Positions 1 to 8,986 of a stretch of DNA of 64,000 nt are shown piece by piece. The stretch spans positions 434,001-498,000 of the forward strand of contig NZ_QOIN01000046.1 in assembly GCF_003323715.1 (NCBI RefSeq). Reading direction: 5' to 3'. The DNA is from Streptomyces diacarni. Its GTDB lineage: Bacteria > Actinomycetota > Actinomycetes > Streptomycetales > Streptomycetaceae. The notes below the pieces were generated by a model, which was not told the origin of the DNA, ran no database searches, and saw only the letters and a list, made by a program, of their open reading frames with translations. How positions within the stretch are numbered: position 1 is the first letter of the stretch; every line of letters begins with the position of its first letter. Both the position numbers and the translations under genes were made by a program.

Positions 1-282
1 GTCCCGCACGATGTAGGCGGCCTCGTCGGCCGTCAGATGGCTGTTGACGGCGGTGACGTAGAGACCGGAGCGCAGCGCCGCCCAGTAGACCTCCAGGCAG
101 CGCGGGTCGTTGTCGGACACCAGCGCGAGATGATCGCCGGGTACCAGGCCTGCCGCGCGTACGTGGTTCGCGAGCCGGAGGGAGCGCTCCTCCAACTCCC
201 GGTAGGTGACCATCCGCCCCGTGCGGGCGACGACGACGGCGGGCTTGTCGCCTCGAGCGGACGCGTGGACTCCCGGGTACAT
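1..282 (-). CDS. Acyl-CoA synthetase / AMP-binding enzyme, N-terminal part (runs off the window)
   Basis: Only the first 94 codons are present; the gene continues beyond base 1. The ATG at 282 is followed by a protein that opens MYPGVHASARGDKPAVVV and continues with VTYRELEERSLRLANHVRAAGL, then GDHLALVSDNDPRCLEVYWAALRSG and YVTAVNSHLTADEAAYIV in successive stretches. This is the usual start of the ANL superfamily: the strand after 'T-Y-x-E-L', the 'G-D' turn, and the helix in which most members read 'N..E....Y.A....G'. Such enzymes activate fatty or other carboxylic acids with ATP and load them onto CoA. The AMP-binding and hinge motifs lie outside the window, so substrate class cannot be judged. 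Acyl-CoA ligase is well supported; chain length is unknown. Confidence 0.85.
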   Translation of the reverse strand, partial: MYPGVHASARGDKPAVVVARTGRMVTYRELEERSLRLANHVRAAGLVPGDHLALVSDNDPRCLEVYWAALRSGLYVTAVNSHLTADEAAYIVRD

Positions 283-627
283 GGGCGGTGTCCCTCCAAC
301 GGTCCTGACAGGGCATCAACCCAGTGTCGCGCCGTGCCGCTCCCGGGTCACCACCGCCGACATTCCGCCGGCACCCCGCGGGCACCCCGTCGGCACCCCT
401 GCTCGGGCCCGCCCCCGTGCTGCCCGTGCTGCCCGTGCTGCCCGCGCCGATGATCGGGCCCTGCCCCTGTTCGTAGCCGCGCTGCGCGTACTCGCGACCG
501 CGCTGCCCCTACTCGCGGTCGCATCGCCCGTGCCCGCAGGTGCACTCCGTCCGAGCCCCGGGCCGCTCGCCCCCACCCCGCCACGGGGACGAGCAGCCCG
601 TCCCACCTCGGGCGAGCAGCTCCCACC
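283..627. other. Non-coding gap with short direct repeats
   Basis: No convincing gene is seen on either strand over these 345 bases: the open frames here lack the strong G/C third-position bias of the neighbours. The stretch holds low-complexity direct repeats, including three perfect copies of GTGCTGCCC at 417-443 and three near copies of GGCACCCC at about 370-398. It lies downstream of the GH114 gene and upstream of the acyl-CoA synthetase, so it should carry the promoter of the latter. Confidence 0.5.
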
Positions 628-1497
628 TCAGCAGCGCTCGGACACGTGGCCCTCGCGGCCCTCGGGCAGCACATCCAGATCGCGGCGGACGACCGATATC
701 TGATCGCCCCACTGGCGGCACGCCGCCGCCAGCCCCTTGGCGCCGTACTCGACATCCAGCACCCGGTCGTCGTACGCCGCCGCGTACTGCTCGCACTCGT
801 CGTACTGCCCGCACTCCTCCGTCACCGCGAAGTCGAAGCCCATGCGGGCGCGCCGGGGCAGCAGCTCCGCCGCGTTCTTCTGGCCCGCCGCCAGCCCGGC
901 CCGGTGTGCGCGCCGGGTCAGCAGCGCGGCGAACGCGGCGTTGTCGGCGTGGCCGAGCCGGCCGCCGGAGCGCTCGTAGGAGTCGAGGTTGTCCAGCTCG
1001 ACCGCTTGGAAGTCCTTGTCGGCACAGCCGTCGATCCACCGGCCGACGAGGCGCGCCAGCGCCTCGCGCCGCTCGGCCGTCGTAAGGTCGAACAGCGCCT
1101 CGTCCCACTCGCGGTCCAGCACCGGCTCGCCGTCCTCGCCGCGCAGGAGAAGGCGGGGATGGTGCCGCTGCCACCAGTCGAGCGCGTCGGGCTGCGCCTG
1201 GAAGGCGTTGACGTAACAGATGTTGTACTTCCCCGGCTGCGCGCTGTCGCCCCGGTCCCGGGAGACGACGCGCACGCCGGAAGGCGAGGGGTAGCCGCCG
1301 CCGATCTGGTAGTCGAACCCGGCACGGGCCGGCGGCCGTTGCATCCCCTTGGCCGCCTCCCGCGTGCCCTCGTCGGGGGAGGCCGCGCCCCGCGCGCCGG
1401 AGCAGCCGGCGAGGGCCACGGCCGTGAGGACGGCGGCGAGCGCGACCGCCACCGCCCGCTGGCTCCGCCGGGCGGTGAGAGGGAGTGTGGTGCGCAT
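628..1497 (-). CDS. Lipoprotein of the GH114 (endo-alpha-1,4-polygalactosaminidase-like) family
   Basis: Predicted 289-residue secreted lipoprotein. An Arg-containing n-region and a hydrophobic stretch end in the lipobox LAGC with Cys32. The mature part follows the GH114/DUF297 pattern: DYQIGGGYPSPSGV, VVSRDRGDSA, NICYVNAFQAQPD, a Trp-rich segment, WIDGCADKDFQAVELDNLDSY, GLAAGQKN, GFDFAVTEECGQYDECEQY and a final 'D.EYG' strand. The conserved acidic residues in ELDNLD and TEEC are those expected in a TIM-barrel glycosidase active site. GH114 members cleave alpha-1,4-linked polygalactosamine. The start chosen is the ATG at 1497, because it alone gives a proper signal peptide. Only four bases separate it from the DeoR gene upstream, so it is probably the last gene of the amino-sugar operon. 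Fold confident; substrate inferred from family and neighbours. Confidence 0.85.
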   Translation of the reverse strand: MRTTLPLTARRSQRAVAVALAAVLTAVALAGCSGARGAASPDEGTREAAKGMQRPPARAGFDYQIGGGYPSPSGVRVVSRDRGDSAQPGKYNICYVNAFQAQPDALDWWQRHHPRLLLRGEDGEPVLDREWDEALFDLTTAERREALARLVGRWIDGCADKDFQAVELDNLDSYERSGGRLGHADNAAFAALLTRRAHRAGLAAGQKNAAELLPRRARMGFDFAVTEECGQYDECEQYAAAYDDRVLDVEYGAKGLAAACRQWGDQISVVRRDLDVLPEGREGHVSERC

Positions 1498-1501
1498 GCG
1501 G

Positions 1502-2317
1502 CTACCTGCCCCCGTCCTCGTCGGGGTCGGGCTCGGCCAGCACCGTCGGCAGGCCCTGCTCCTCGAACTTCCGGCGCATCGGCTCGGGCAGGCCGCTGTC
1601 GGTGAGGAACGTGTCGAAGAGCTCCGGCCCGCCGATCCGGGCGAAGCACCGGACACCGGCCTTGGAGGAGTCCGTCACCACGACGGCCCGCTCGGCATGC
1701 CGGGCCATCAGCCCGTTGATCCGGCCCTCCGCCTCGTCGTGCACGGTGGCGCCCGTCCTGGGATCCATGCCGTTGGCCCCGATGAAGGCGATGTCCACGG
1801 TGATCTCACCGAGCATCAACTCGCTGTAGGGGCCGGTCAGCTCGAACGTACGGGAGTGCGCCACCCCGCCCGTCAGCACCGTTTTGACCTGGGGCCTGAC
1901 CGCCAGCTCGTAGGCGATGTTCAGCGCGTTCGTCACGATCGTCAGGTGCGGCTGCGGGCTCGGCTCGGCCAGGTCGGCGCGCGTCACCAGGGCGCGGGCG
2001 ATCTCCGTCGTCGTCGTCCCGCCGCTGAGGCCCACCACGCTGCCGCGCTCCACCATCGCGGCCGCCGCCCTGGCCAGCGACTGCTTCGCCCCCACGTGGT
2101 GCCCGCGCTTGTAGCGGATGGGCAGGTCGTAGGTCACCGCGCTGAGGACCGCACCGCCCCGGGTGCGGGTGAGGAGCTGCTGCTCGGCGAGCGCGTCCAT
2201 GTCGCGCCGCGTCGTGGCCGCGGAGACCTCCAGAGCCGTGGCGGCCTCCTCGACCTCCATGCTGCCGCGCTCACCGAGCAACTCCAAAAGAGCGTTCATC
2301 CGCTCATGGCGCTTCAC
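1502..2317 (-). CDS. DeoR-family transcriptional regulator of the amino-sugar operon
   Basis: Predicted 271-residue cytoplasmic repressor. The N-terminus is a DeoR winged helix: after MKRHERMNALLELLGERGSM comes the recognition helix region VSAATTRRDMDALAEQ, the classic 'T.RRD+..L' motif, then TRGGAV. Residues about 75-255 form the sugar-phosphate-sensing domain, with the phosphate-binding SGGTTTTEIARAL and the later VVTDSSKAG and TNALNIAYELA strands. It overlaps the upstream aldolase gene by four bases (ATGA), so it is translationally coupled to it. DeoR proteins usually bind repeated 10-11-bp units, and such units make up the inverted repeat at 4218-4269 at the head of this operon. It is therefore likely autoregulatory. 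An AgaR/GatR-like role is inference from the neighbouring enzymes. Confidence 0.9.
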   Translation of the reverse strand: MKRHERMNALLELLGERGSMEVEEAATALEVSAATTRRDMDALAEQQLLTRTRGGAVLSAVTYDLPIRYKRGHHVGAKQSLARAAAAMVERGSVVGLSGGTTTTEIARALVTRADLAEPSPQPHLTIVTNALNIAYELAVRPQVKTVLTGGVAHSRTFELTGPYSELMLGEITVDIAFIGANGMDPRTGATVHDEAEGRINGLMARHAERAVVVTDSSKAGVRCFARIGGPELFDTFLTDSGLPEPMRRKFEEQGLPTVLAEPDPDEDGGR

Positions 2318-3177
2318 CTGACGTCTTCTCCTTCTCCCGCCCCTCCGCCCCCCAGGACATGGAGCAGACGCGCCGCCTCGCTTTGGACCGCGTCCCGCGC
2401 CGGGGCAACGTACTTGCGCGAGTCGATGAGCGCGGGATCGGCCTCCAGTACCTTACGCACCCCCTGGGTGAAGACCGACACGAGATGCGTCGAAATGTTG
2501 ATCTTGGTCATTCCGGCGGCGAGGGCCGCGCGCAGTTCCTCGTCCGGAACCCCCGAGGAGCCGTGCAGCACCAGCGGGACCGGCAGCTTCTCCCGCAGCC
2601 TCCCGATCAGCTCCAGATCCAGCTTCGCCGTGCGCTCCCGCATCGCGTGCGAAGAGCCGACCGCGACGGCCAGGGCGTCCACCCCCGTGGCCGCCACGAA
2701 CGCCAGCGCCTCCTCGGGGTCGGTCCGCACGCCCGGCGCGTGCACCCCGTCCTTGCCGCCCACCTCGCCCAGCTCCGCCTCCACGAACACGTCACGGTCG
2801 TGGCACCAGGCCGTCAGCCGTGCCGTCGTCTCGACGTTGCGCGCGTACGGCAGAGTGGAGGCGTCGATCATCACGGAGCCCACCCCCGCCGCGACACCCT
2901 GGTGGACCAGCTCCGCGTCGGTGATGTGGTCCAGATGCACCGAGACGTTCGTCCGCGCGGACTCCGCCAGCGCGAGCGAGGCCCGGGTGATCGGCAACAG
3001 GCTGCCGTGGTACCTGACGCAGTTCTCGCTGATCTGGAGGATCAGCGGTATACCGGTGGCGTCGGCGGCGGCGACCAGCGCCTCCGCCGTCTCCAGGTGG
3101 ATGACGTTGAAGGCGGCGGCACCGGTGCCCGCCGCGCGGGCGTCGGCGAGGATCGAGCCGGTGGAAACGAGGGGCAT
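2314..3177 (-). CDS. Class II ketose-bisphosphate aldolase (tagatose-1,6-bisphosphate aldolase-like)
   Basis: Predicted 287-residue zinc aldolase of the GatY/KbaY/FbaA superfamily, which cleaves a ketose 1,6-bisphosphate into glycerone phosphate and glyceraldehyde 3-phosphate. Visible motifs: AFNVIHLETAEALV near residue 22; the catalytic Asp and metal His in SVHLDHITD; VMIDASTLPYARN; the metal Glu region EAELGEVGGKDG; a His in VGSSHAM; the metal His in LVLHGSSG; and the phosphate-binding KINISTHL. The length is typical for tagatose-bisphosphate aldolases and shorter than classic FbaA. It lies between the SIS isomerase and the DeoR regulator, the arrangement of N-acetylgalactosamine/galactitol loci. 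No 6-phosphofructokinase-type partner is adjacent. Aldolase class is sure; tagatose versus fructose specificity is inference. Confidence 0.88.
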   Translation of the reverse strand: MPLVSTGSILADARAAGTGAAAFNVIHLETAEALVAAADATGIPLILQISENCVRYHGSLLPITRASLALAESARTNVSVHLDHITDAELVHQGVAAGVGSVMIDASTLPYARNVETTARLTAWCHDRDVFVEAELGEVGGKDGVHAPGVRTDPEEALAFVAATGVDALAVAVGSSHAMRERTAKLDLELIGRLREKLPVPLVLHGSSGVPDEELRAALAAGMTKINISTHLVSVFTQGVRKVLEADPALIDSRKYVAPARDAVQSEAARLLHVLGGGGAGEGEDVR

Positions 3178-3283
3178 CGGGGACTCCTTGGGCGGGTGGG
3201 ACGGGCTGGGCGGGGAGAGGCTCGGAGCGCGGGGAGCCCGGAGCGGGCGAGTCCCGGAGCGGGCGGGGTGCCCTCCGGCCGGC

Positions 3284-4180
3284 TCAGCCGTCCAGCATCA
3301 CCGAACGCGTCAGGCTCCGCGGGTTGTCCGGGTCGAGCCCCCGGGCGCGCGCCCGCTCCAGCGCGACGCGGTGCACCAGGACCAGATCGGCCAGCGGATC
3401 ACGGCCGCCGTGGTGCACGAACCGGGCGCCCGTCGCCTCGACATCGCCCTCCAGCCCCTCGGGCGCCTGGCCGAAGAGCCAGGTGACCCGCCCGGGCGCG
3501 GCGATGGCTATCGGCCCGTGCCGGTACTCCATGGCGGGGTAGGACTCCGTCCAGCTCTGGGACGCCTCCCGCATCTTGAGCGCCGCCTCGTTGGCCAGCC
3601 CGAACGTCCAGCCCGTGCCGAGGAAGCTGAACTGCTCGGCGTCCAGCCACTCCTGCTCCAGCGGGGCGGTCAGCGCCGCCTCCGCGTCGCCGACCGCGCT
3701 GCCCAGGTCCTCGCCCAGGTGGGCGCGGAGCAGAGCGAGGGCCGAGGTGGCGAACCGCGTCTGCACCACGGACTTCTCGTCGGCGAACGGGAGCGCGACC
3801 GTCTCGTCCGAGAGGGAGGTGGCGGGGGTGTCCTCATCTCCCAGCACCGTCACGGTGGGGGTGTCGCCGCGCAGTTCCTCCAGCAGCCGCAGCACTTCGG
3901 TCGTGGTACCGGAACGGGTGATGGCGACCACCGCGTCATAACCGCGCGCCTTGCCGAGGAAGGCCTCCGAAGCGGCGAAGGCGTCCGTCACACCCTGCCC
4001 GGAGCCTTCCCGCAGGGCTGCGTATGCCTGGGCCATGAACCAGGATGTACCGCAGCCGACGACGGCCACGCGCGCGCCCGCCGCGGGCAGCGGGTTGTCC
4101 CCGGAGCCGATCCTCGCCGCGGCCCGCCACGTCTCCGGCTGGCTGCGCAGCTCCTGCTCCATGTACGACGTCTCGCCCAT
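3284..4180 (-). CDS. SIS-domain sugar isomerase (AgaS-like)
   Basis: Predicted 298-residue cytoplasmic protein with two SIS (sugar isomerase) domains. The first has the strand VAVVGCGTSWFMAQ and the phosphosugar loop ITRSGTTTEV. The second has FLGTGWTFGLANEAALKMREAS followed by SYPAMEYRHGPIA, the Glu/His stretch seen in GlmS C-terminal domains and AgaS. There is no glutaminase domain, which excludes GlmS itself. In GalNAc pathways AgaS deaminates and isomerises galactosamine 6-phosphate to tagatose 6-phosphate. It is the first gene of the reverse-strand operon; the inverted repeat at 4218-4269 sits just upstream. About 106 bases separate it from the aldolase gene, so a second internal promoter is possible. 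Confidence 0.85.
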   Translation of the reverse strand: MGETSYMEQELRSQPETWRAAARIGSGDNPLPAAGARVAVVGCGTSWFMAQAYAALREGSGQGVTDAFAASEAFLGKARGYDAVVAITRSGTTTEVLRLLEELRGDTPTVTVLGDEDTPATSLSDETVALPFADEKSVVQTRFATSALALLRAHLGEDLGSAVGDAEAALTAPLEQEWLDAEQFSFLGTGWTFGLANEAALKMREASQSWTESYPAMEYRHGPIAIAAPGRVTWLFGQAPEGLEGDVEATGARFVHHGGRDPLADLVLVHRVALERARARGLDPDNPRSLTRSVMLDG

Positions 4181-4217
4181 GTGCGAGCACCCCTCCTGGG
4201 TCCGGGCCTTGCAGGCC

Positions 4218-4269
4218 CGATGCGTGAAGTTGCATGAAACAACTGACTTTCACGCAACTTTACGCATCG
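4218..4269. promoter_or_regulatory. Long inverted-repeat operator upstream of the amino-sugar operon
   Basis: Two 22-base arms (4218-4239 and 4248-4269) are complementary at 20 positions and are separated by 8 bases. Each arm can be read as two units of about 11 bases resembling ACTTTCACGCA, so the site holds four units. Repeated-unit operators are typical of DeoR regulators, and the operon encodes one. A 7-bp hairpin (4203-4219, loop TGC) touches the left arm and would lie in the mRNA leader. The right arm overlaps the last codons of the small gene at 4250-4462. Confidence 0.7.
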
Positions 4270-4462
4270 AACCCCGCGCTGTCCATCCCACGCCCGAGTG
4301 AACGCCGTACCACTTGCCCTCGCGCGTGCCGCCGGGCTGGTTGCCCCGGTGACGGCCGCCGCGCTGGTTGCCACCGGGCTGGTAGCCGCCGCGCTGGTAC
4401 CCGCCGGGATGAGGGACGCTGCGCTGCGGCCGGGTGGGCGACGAGGTGACGCCCACCTCCAC
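4250..4462 (-). CDS. Small Gly/Gln-rich repeat protein (hypothetical)
   Basis: A 70-residue frame starts at a GTG directly after the stop of the DUF1203 gene (TGAGTG), so it could be translated by coupling. The middle is a repeat of GGYQ-like units: PGGYQRGGYQPGGNQRGG, then HRGNQPGG. The frame shows the strong G/C third-position preference of real genes here, whereas the other two forward frames of this strand do not. No known domain is recognised. The repeat resembles low-complexity RNA-binding or surface peptides, but no function is proposed. Its last codons overlap the operator of the next operon. It may be an unused frame through repetitive DNA. Confidence 0.35.
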   Translation of the reverse strand: MEVGVTSSPTRPQRSVPHPGGYQRGGYQPGGNQRGGRHRGNQPGGTREGKWYGVHSGVGWTARGSMRKVA

Positions 4463-4978
4463 TCACCGCGTCGTCGACCGCCGTGTCTCGGCGTGGAAGC
4501 AGCCGTATTCGACGGCGCGTACATGGACCGCCGCCACGAGGGGATCGGCGTACAGCCGGGTCAGGGATTCCTCGATCGTGGGGGCATCCTTACGGCCCTC
4601 TTCCACCAGGAGGCCGCCCAGGATGCGGCCTTCGGCGGAGTAGGCGCGCAGTACCCGGCGGGCGCCCCGCAGGGCGTCGGGGTAGGCGCCGTTCGGGCTG
4701 TCCGTCCAGCCGCCGCAGTCCGCCGGGTGGATGAAGACCGGGCCCACCTCGTCGTAAGGGCCGGGGTCCGCGCCGGTCTCGCGGGCCCAGCGGCGCAGTG
4801 GTGCGTAGGAGACGAGGGCGAGCGTCTCGTCCGGTTCGCTCCGCCGCAGGCAGCACCGGAGCGGGGTGCCGCCTTCGGTGTCGGTCACGGCGCGGGGCGG
4901 GGCGCCGGCGTCGTCACGCGTCCGCAGTTCCGCGAGGGTTCCGTCAGCGAGGGCGAGGATCGTGTAGTGCGTCGTCAT
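4463..4978 (-). CDS. DUF1203 domain-containing protein
   Basis: Predicted 171-residue cytoplasmic protein matching the DUF1203 pattern: a central RCCLRRSEPDETLALVSYAP, then GPVFIHPADCGGW, and a C-terminal stretch with RVLRAYSAEGRI and the ending VRAVEYGCFHAET. The paired Cys in RCCLR and the Cys/His in the last motif are conserved in the family; the fold and role are not established. It diverges from the CoA-transferase gene, with about 180 bases between the starts. The length is normal for the family. The call is based on the recognisable 'HP..C' and 'GCFHAE' motifs. Confidence 0.8.
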   Translation of the reverse strand: MTTHYTILALADGTLAELRTRDDAGAPPRAVTDTEGGTPLRCCLRRSEPDETLALVSYAPLRRWARETGADPGPYDEVGPVFIHPADCGGWTDSPNGAYPDALRGARRVLRAYSAEGRILGGLLVEEGRKDAPTIEESLTRLYADPLVAAVHVRAVEYGCFHAETRRSTTR

Positions 4979-5156
4979 GGGGCGAGCGTCCCTCCGTGGG
5001 GCGCCTCTTCGCCGGCGTCATCCGGACGGGGTGTTCGCGGCGCGTCAGGCCCGTGGCGGCGCGTGGCGAAGCTGGAGGGCAAGGGCTTGTGGAATGGGAA
5101 CGGTGTCCATAGCATCCTTGGTGTTACATCAGTTGTGTCACAGTGCTGGGGGCTCG

Positions 5157-6521
5157 ATGGCGGCAGCGCGAGAAGCGGCGGAGCGCGAACCGGTCCGCGG
5201 CCCGCTGAGCGGGGTGCGCGTGGTGGAGCTGGCCGGGATCGGACCAGGGCCTTTCGCGGCGATGACGCTCGCCGACCTGGGGGCCGACGTCGTCCGTGTC
5301 GACCGTCCGGGTGGCGGCTCGCTGGCCATCCCGGCTCAGTACGACGTGACGAACCGCAACAAGAGGTCCGTCCTGCTCGACCTCAAGGACGAGGAGGGCC
5401 GCGAGGCCGCCCTCGCGCTGACCGACCGGGCGGACGTGCTGATCGAGGGGTTCCGCCCCGGGGTGGCCGAGCGGCTCGGCGTCGGCCCGGACGACTGCCT
5501 CGCCCGCAACCCGCGCCTGGTGTACGCCAGGATGACCGGCTGGGGGCAGGAAGGGCCGCTCGCCGAGCGCGCCGGGCACGACATCGGCTACATCGCCGTC
5601 ACCGGCGCCCTCGGTATGACAGGGCCCGCAGAGGGGCCACCCGTCGCCCCGGCCAATCTGCTGGGCGACTACGCGGGCGGCTCCCTCTACCTCGTCATCG
5701 GCGTCCTGTCCGCCCTGCACCACGCACGCGGGCCGCGGGGCGAGGGACAGGTCGTGGACGCGGCCATCGTGGACGGCACCAGTCACCTGACCGCGATGAT
5801 CCAGGGGATGCTCGCCGCGGGCGCCTGGCAGGACCGCCGGGCGGCCAACCTGCTGGACGGCGGCTGCCCCTTCTACGGCACCTACGCGACGTCCGACGGC
5901 GGCTTCATGGCCGTGGGCGCGCTGGAGCCGCGGTTCTACGCGCGGTTCGCCGAGCTCCTCGGCATCGCCGACGAGGCACCGCCCCGCGAGGATGTGGCGG
6001 CCTGGGGGGAGTTGCGCGCGCTGATCGCCGCGCGCTTCGCCTCCCGTACGCGCGCGGAGTGGGCCGAGGTCTTCCAGGGCTCGGACGCCTGTGTGGCCCC
6101 CGTGCTCTCCCTCACCGAGGCGCCCGCCCATCCGCATCTGGCGGCTCGCGGCACCTATCTGGAGCACGGCGGCCTCACCCAGCCGGCGCCGGCCCCCCGG
6201 TTCTCCGTGACACCCACGGGCGTGTACGCGGGTCCGGCCAGGCCCGGCGCGCACACCGCCGAGGTCGCCCGCGACTGGAACGTCCCCTCCCTGACTCCCT
6301 CGGCCGCGTCCGCCGCCTCCGACGCCTCCGCCGCCTCCGCCGCGTCCGACGGAGACGCCCGGCCGGCGTCCGGCACGCGCGAGGTCCTGGGCGAGACGCC
6401 GGGGGCGCTGCATGACGCATCCGAGGCCCTGTCCGGCACGCCCGACGGGCCGGCTCCCACGGTGGAGACTCCCGCGTCGGAGCCCGCCGACCCGTTCGAA
6501 GGAGAGCACCCCACGTCATGA
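5157..6521 (+). CDS. CaiB/BaiF family CoA-transferase (alpha-methylacyl-CoA racemase-like)
   Basis: Predicted 454-residue class III CoA-transferase. Seen: GVRVVELAGIGPGPFAAM, LADLGADVVRVDRP, NRNKRSVLLDLK, ADVLIEGFRPGVAERLG and RMTGWGQEGP. The catalytic Asp is Asp142 in GHDIGYIAVTGALG. The GIGPGPF signature and lack of typical formyl-CoA-transferase loops favour alpha-methylacyl-CoA racemase, which epimerises 2-methyl-branched acyl-CoAs before beta-oxidation. The ATG at 5157 follows the purine-rich GCTGGGGG. Its stop overlaps the acyl-CoA dehydrogenase start (ATGA). Odd feature: the last 70 or so residues (from about 382) are a low-complexity Ala/Ser/Asp tail not part of the family fold. Confidence 0.9.
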   Translation: MAAAREAAEREPVRGPLSGVRVVELAGIGPGPFAAMTLADLGADVVRVDRPGGGSLAIPAQYDVTNRNKRSVLLDLKDEEGREAALALTDRADVLIEGFRPGVAERLGVGPDDCLARNPRLVYARMTGWGQEGPLAERAGHDIGYIAVTGALGMTGPAEGPPVAPANLLGDYAGGSLYLVIGVLSALHHARGPRGEGQVVDAAIVDGTSHLTAMIQGMLAAGAWQDRRAANLLDGGCPFYGTYATSDGGFMAVGALEPRFYARFAELLGIADEAPPREDVAAWGELRALIAARFASRTRAEWAEVFQGSDACVAPVLSLTEAPAHPHLAARGTYLEHGGLTQPAPAPRFSVTPTGVYAGPARPGAHTAEVARDWNVPSLTPSAASAASDASAASAASDGDARPASGTREVLGETPGALHDASEALSGTPDGPAPTVETPASEPADPFEGEHPTS

Positions 6522-7660
6522 AGCGCCAGATCTTCACCGAGGAACACGAGGCGTTCCGGCGGACCGTCCGCACCTTCCTGGCCAAGGAGGTCGAGCCGCA
6601 CTACGCCCAGTGGGAGCAGGACGGCGTCGTCTCGCGCGAGGTGTGGCGGGCGGCCGGACGGCAGGGGCTGCTGGGTCCTGCCGTGCCCGAGGAGTACGGC
6701 GGTGGGGGAGAGGCCGACTTCCGCTACGCGGCGGTGCTGGCCGAGGAGTTCACCCGCGCGGGCGCGCCGGGCCTGGCCATCGGGCTGCACAACGACATCG
6801 TCGGCCCCTACCTCACCTCCCTGGCCACCGACGAGCAGAAGCGGCGCTGGCTGCCCGGCTTCTGCTCGGGCGAGATCATCACCGCCCTCGCCATGACGGA
6901 GCCCGGCGCGGGCTCCGATCTGCAGGGCATCCGCACCGCGGCCGAGGACAAGGGCGACCACTGGCTGCTGAACGGGTCCAAGACGTTCATCTCCAACGGC
7001 ATCCTGGCCGACCTCGTGGTCGTCGCGGCCAGGACGACGCCGGAGGGCGGCGCGCACGGGCTGAGCCTGCTGGTGGTCGAGCGCGGCATGGACGGCTTCG
7101 AACGGGGCCGCAACCTCGACAAGATCGGCCAGAAGGCGCAGGACACGGCCGAGCTGTTCTTCACCGACGTGCGTGTCCCCAAGGAGAACCTGCTCGGGGA
7201 GGTCAACGGCGCCTTCGTCCACCTGATGACCAACCTCGCCCAGGAGCGCATGGCGATCGCCGTCGCGGGGATCGCCGCGGCCGAACACCTGCTGGAGATC
7301 ACCACCGCGTACGTCAAGGAGCGCACCGCGTTCGGCCGTCCGCTCGGCAAACTCCAGCATGTGCGCTTCGAGATCGCCGAGCTGGCCACCGAGTGCGCCG
7401 TCACCCGTGCGTTCCTCGACCGCTGCATCGCCGACCACGCCGAGGGCGAGCTGGACGCGGTGCACGCCTCCATGGCCAAGTGGTGGGCGACCGAGTTGCA
7501 GAAGCGGGCGGCGGACCGCTGTCTGCAACTGCACGGCGGCTACGGGTACATGAACGAGTACCCGGTCGCCAAGGCGTTCACGGACGGCCGCATCCAGACC
7601 ATCTACGGCGGGACCACCGAGATCATGAAGGAGATCATCGGCAGGTCGCTGCTCAGCTGA
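6518..7660 (+). CDS. Acyl-CoA dehydrogenase
   Basis: Predicted 380-residue FAD flavoenzyme performing the first step of beta-oxidation. It has all three domains of the family: an N-terminal helical part; the middle strand domain with ITALAMTEPGAGSDLQGI and NGSKTFISNGILADLVVV; and the C-terminal helical part with RTAFGRPLGKLQHVRFEIAELAT, LQLHGGYGYMNEYPVAK and IQTIYGGTTEIMKEIIGR. The last motif has Gly where medium-chain enzymes have the catalytic Glu; the Glu in NLAQERMAIA fits the long-chain/isovaleryl type, where the base sits in that helix. The start ATG overlaps the CoA-transferase stop by four bases. Long- or branched-chain substrates fit the neighbours, but this is inference. Confidence 0.94.
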   Translation: MKRQIFTEEHEAFRRTVRTFLAKEVEPHYAQWEQDGVVSREVWRAAGRQGLLGPAVPEEYGGGGEADFRYAAVLAEEFTRAGAPGLAIGLHNDIVGPYLTSLATDEQKRRWLPGFCSGEIITALAMTEPGAGSDLQGIRTAAEDKGDHWLLNGSKTFISNGILADLVVVAARTTPEGGAHGLSLLVVERGMDGFERGRNLDKIGQKAQDTAELFFTDVRVPKENLLGEVNGAFVHLMTNLAQERMAIAVAGIAAAEHLLEITTAYVKERTAFGRPLGKLQHVRFEIAELATECAVTRAFLDRCIADHAEGELDAVHASMAKWWATELQKRAADRCLQLHGGYGYMNEYPVAKAFTDGRIQTIYGGTTEIMKEIIGRSLLS

Positions 7661-7714
7661 CGACGGCCACCGGCTCCCACCGCCTGATCCCGTATCCCAC
7701 GAAAGGCACCCCTC

Positions 7715-8929
<1,215 letters not shown>

Positions 8930-8986
8930 TCGCACCGCGTCCCGCACACCCGCACCAGCCCGCATCCCGGAACCGGAGACCAAGCC

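Noticed and set aside
206..703. Possible forward gene in the gap after the acyl-CoA synthetase
   Set aside because: The product is an Arg/Pro/Ala repeat run, it overlaps two real genes and shows no domain or ribosome site.
1349..4237. A 962-codon forward frame opposite the amino-sugar operon
   Set aside because: All four reverse-strand genes have clear family motifs and proper starts; the forward frame is low-complexity.
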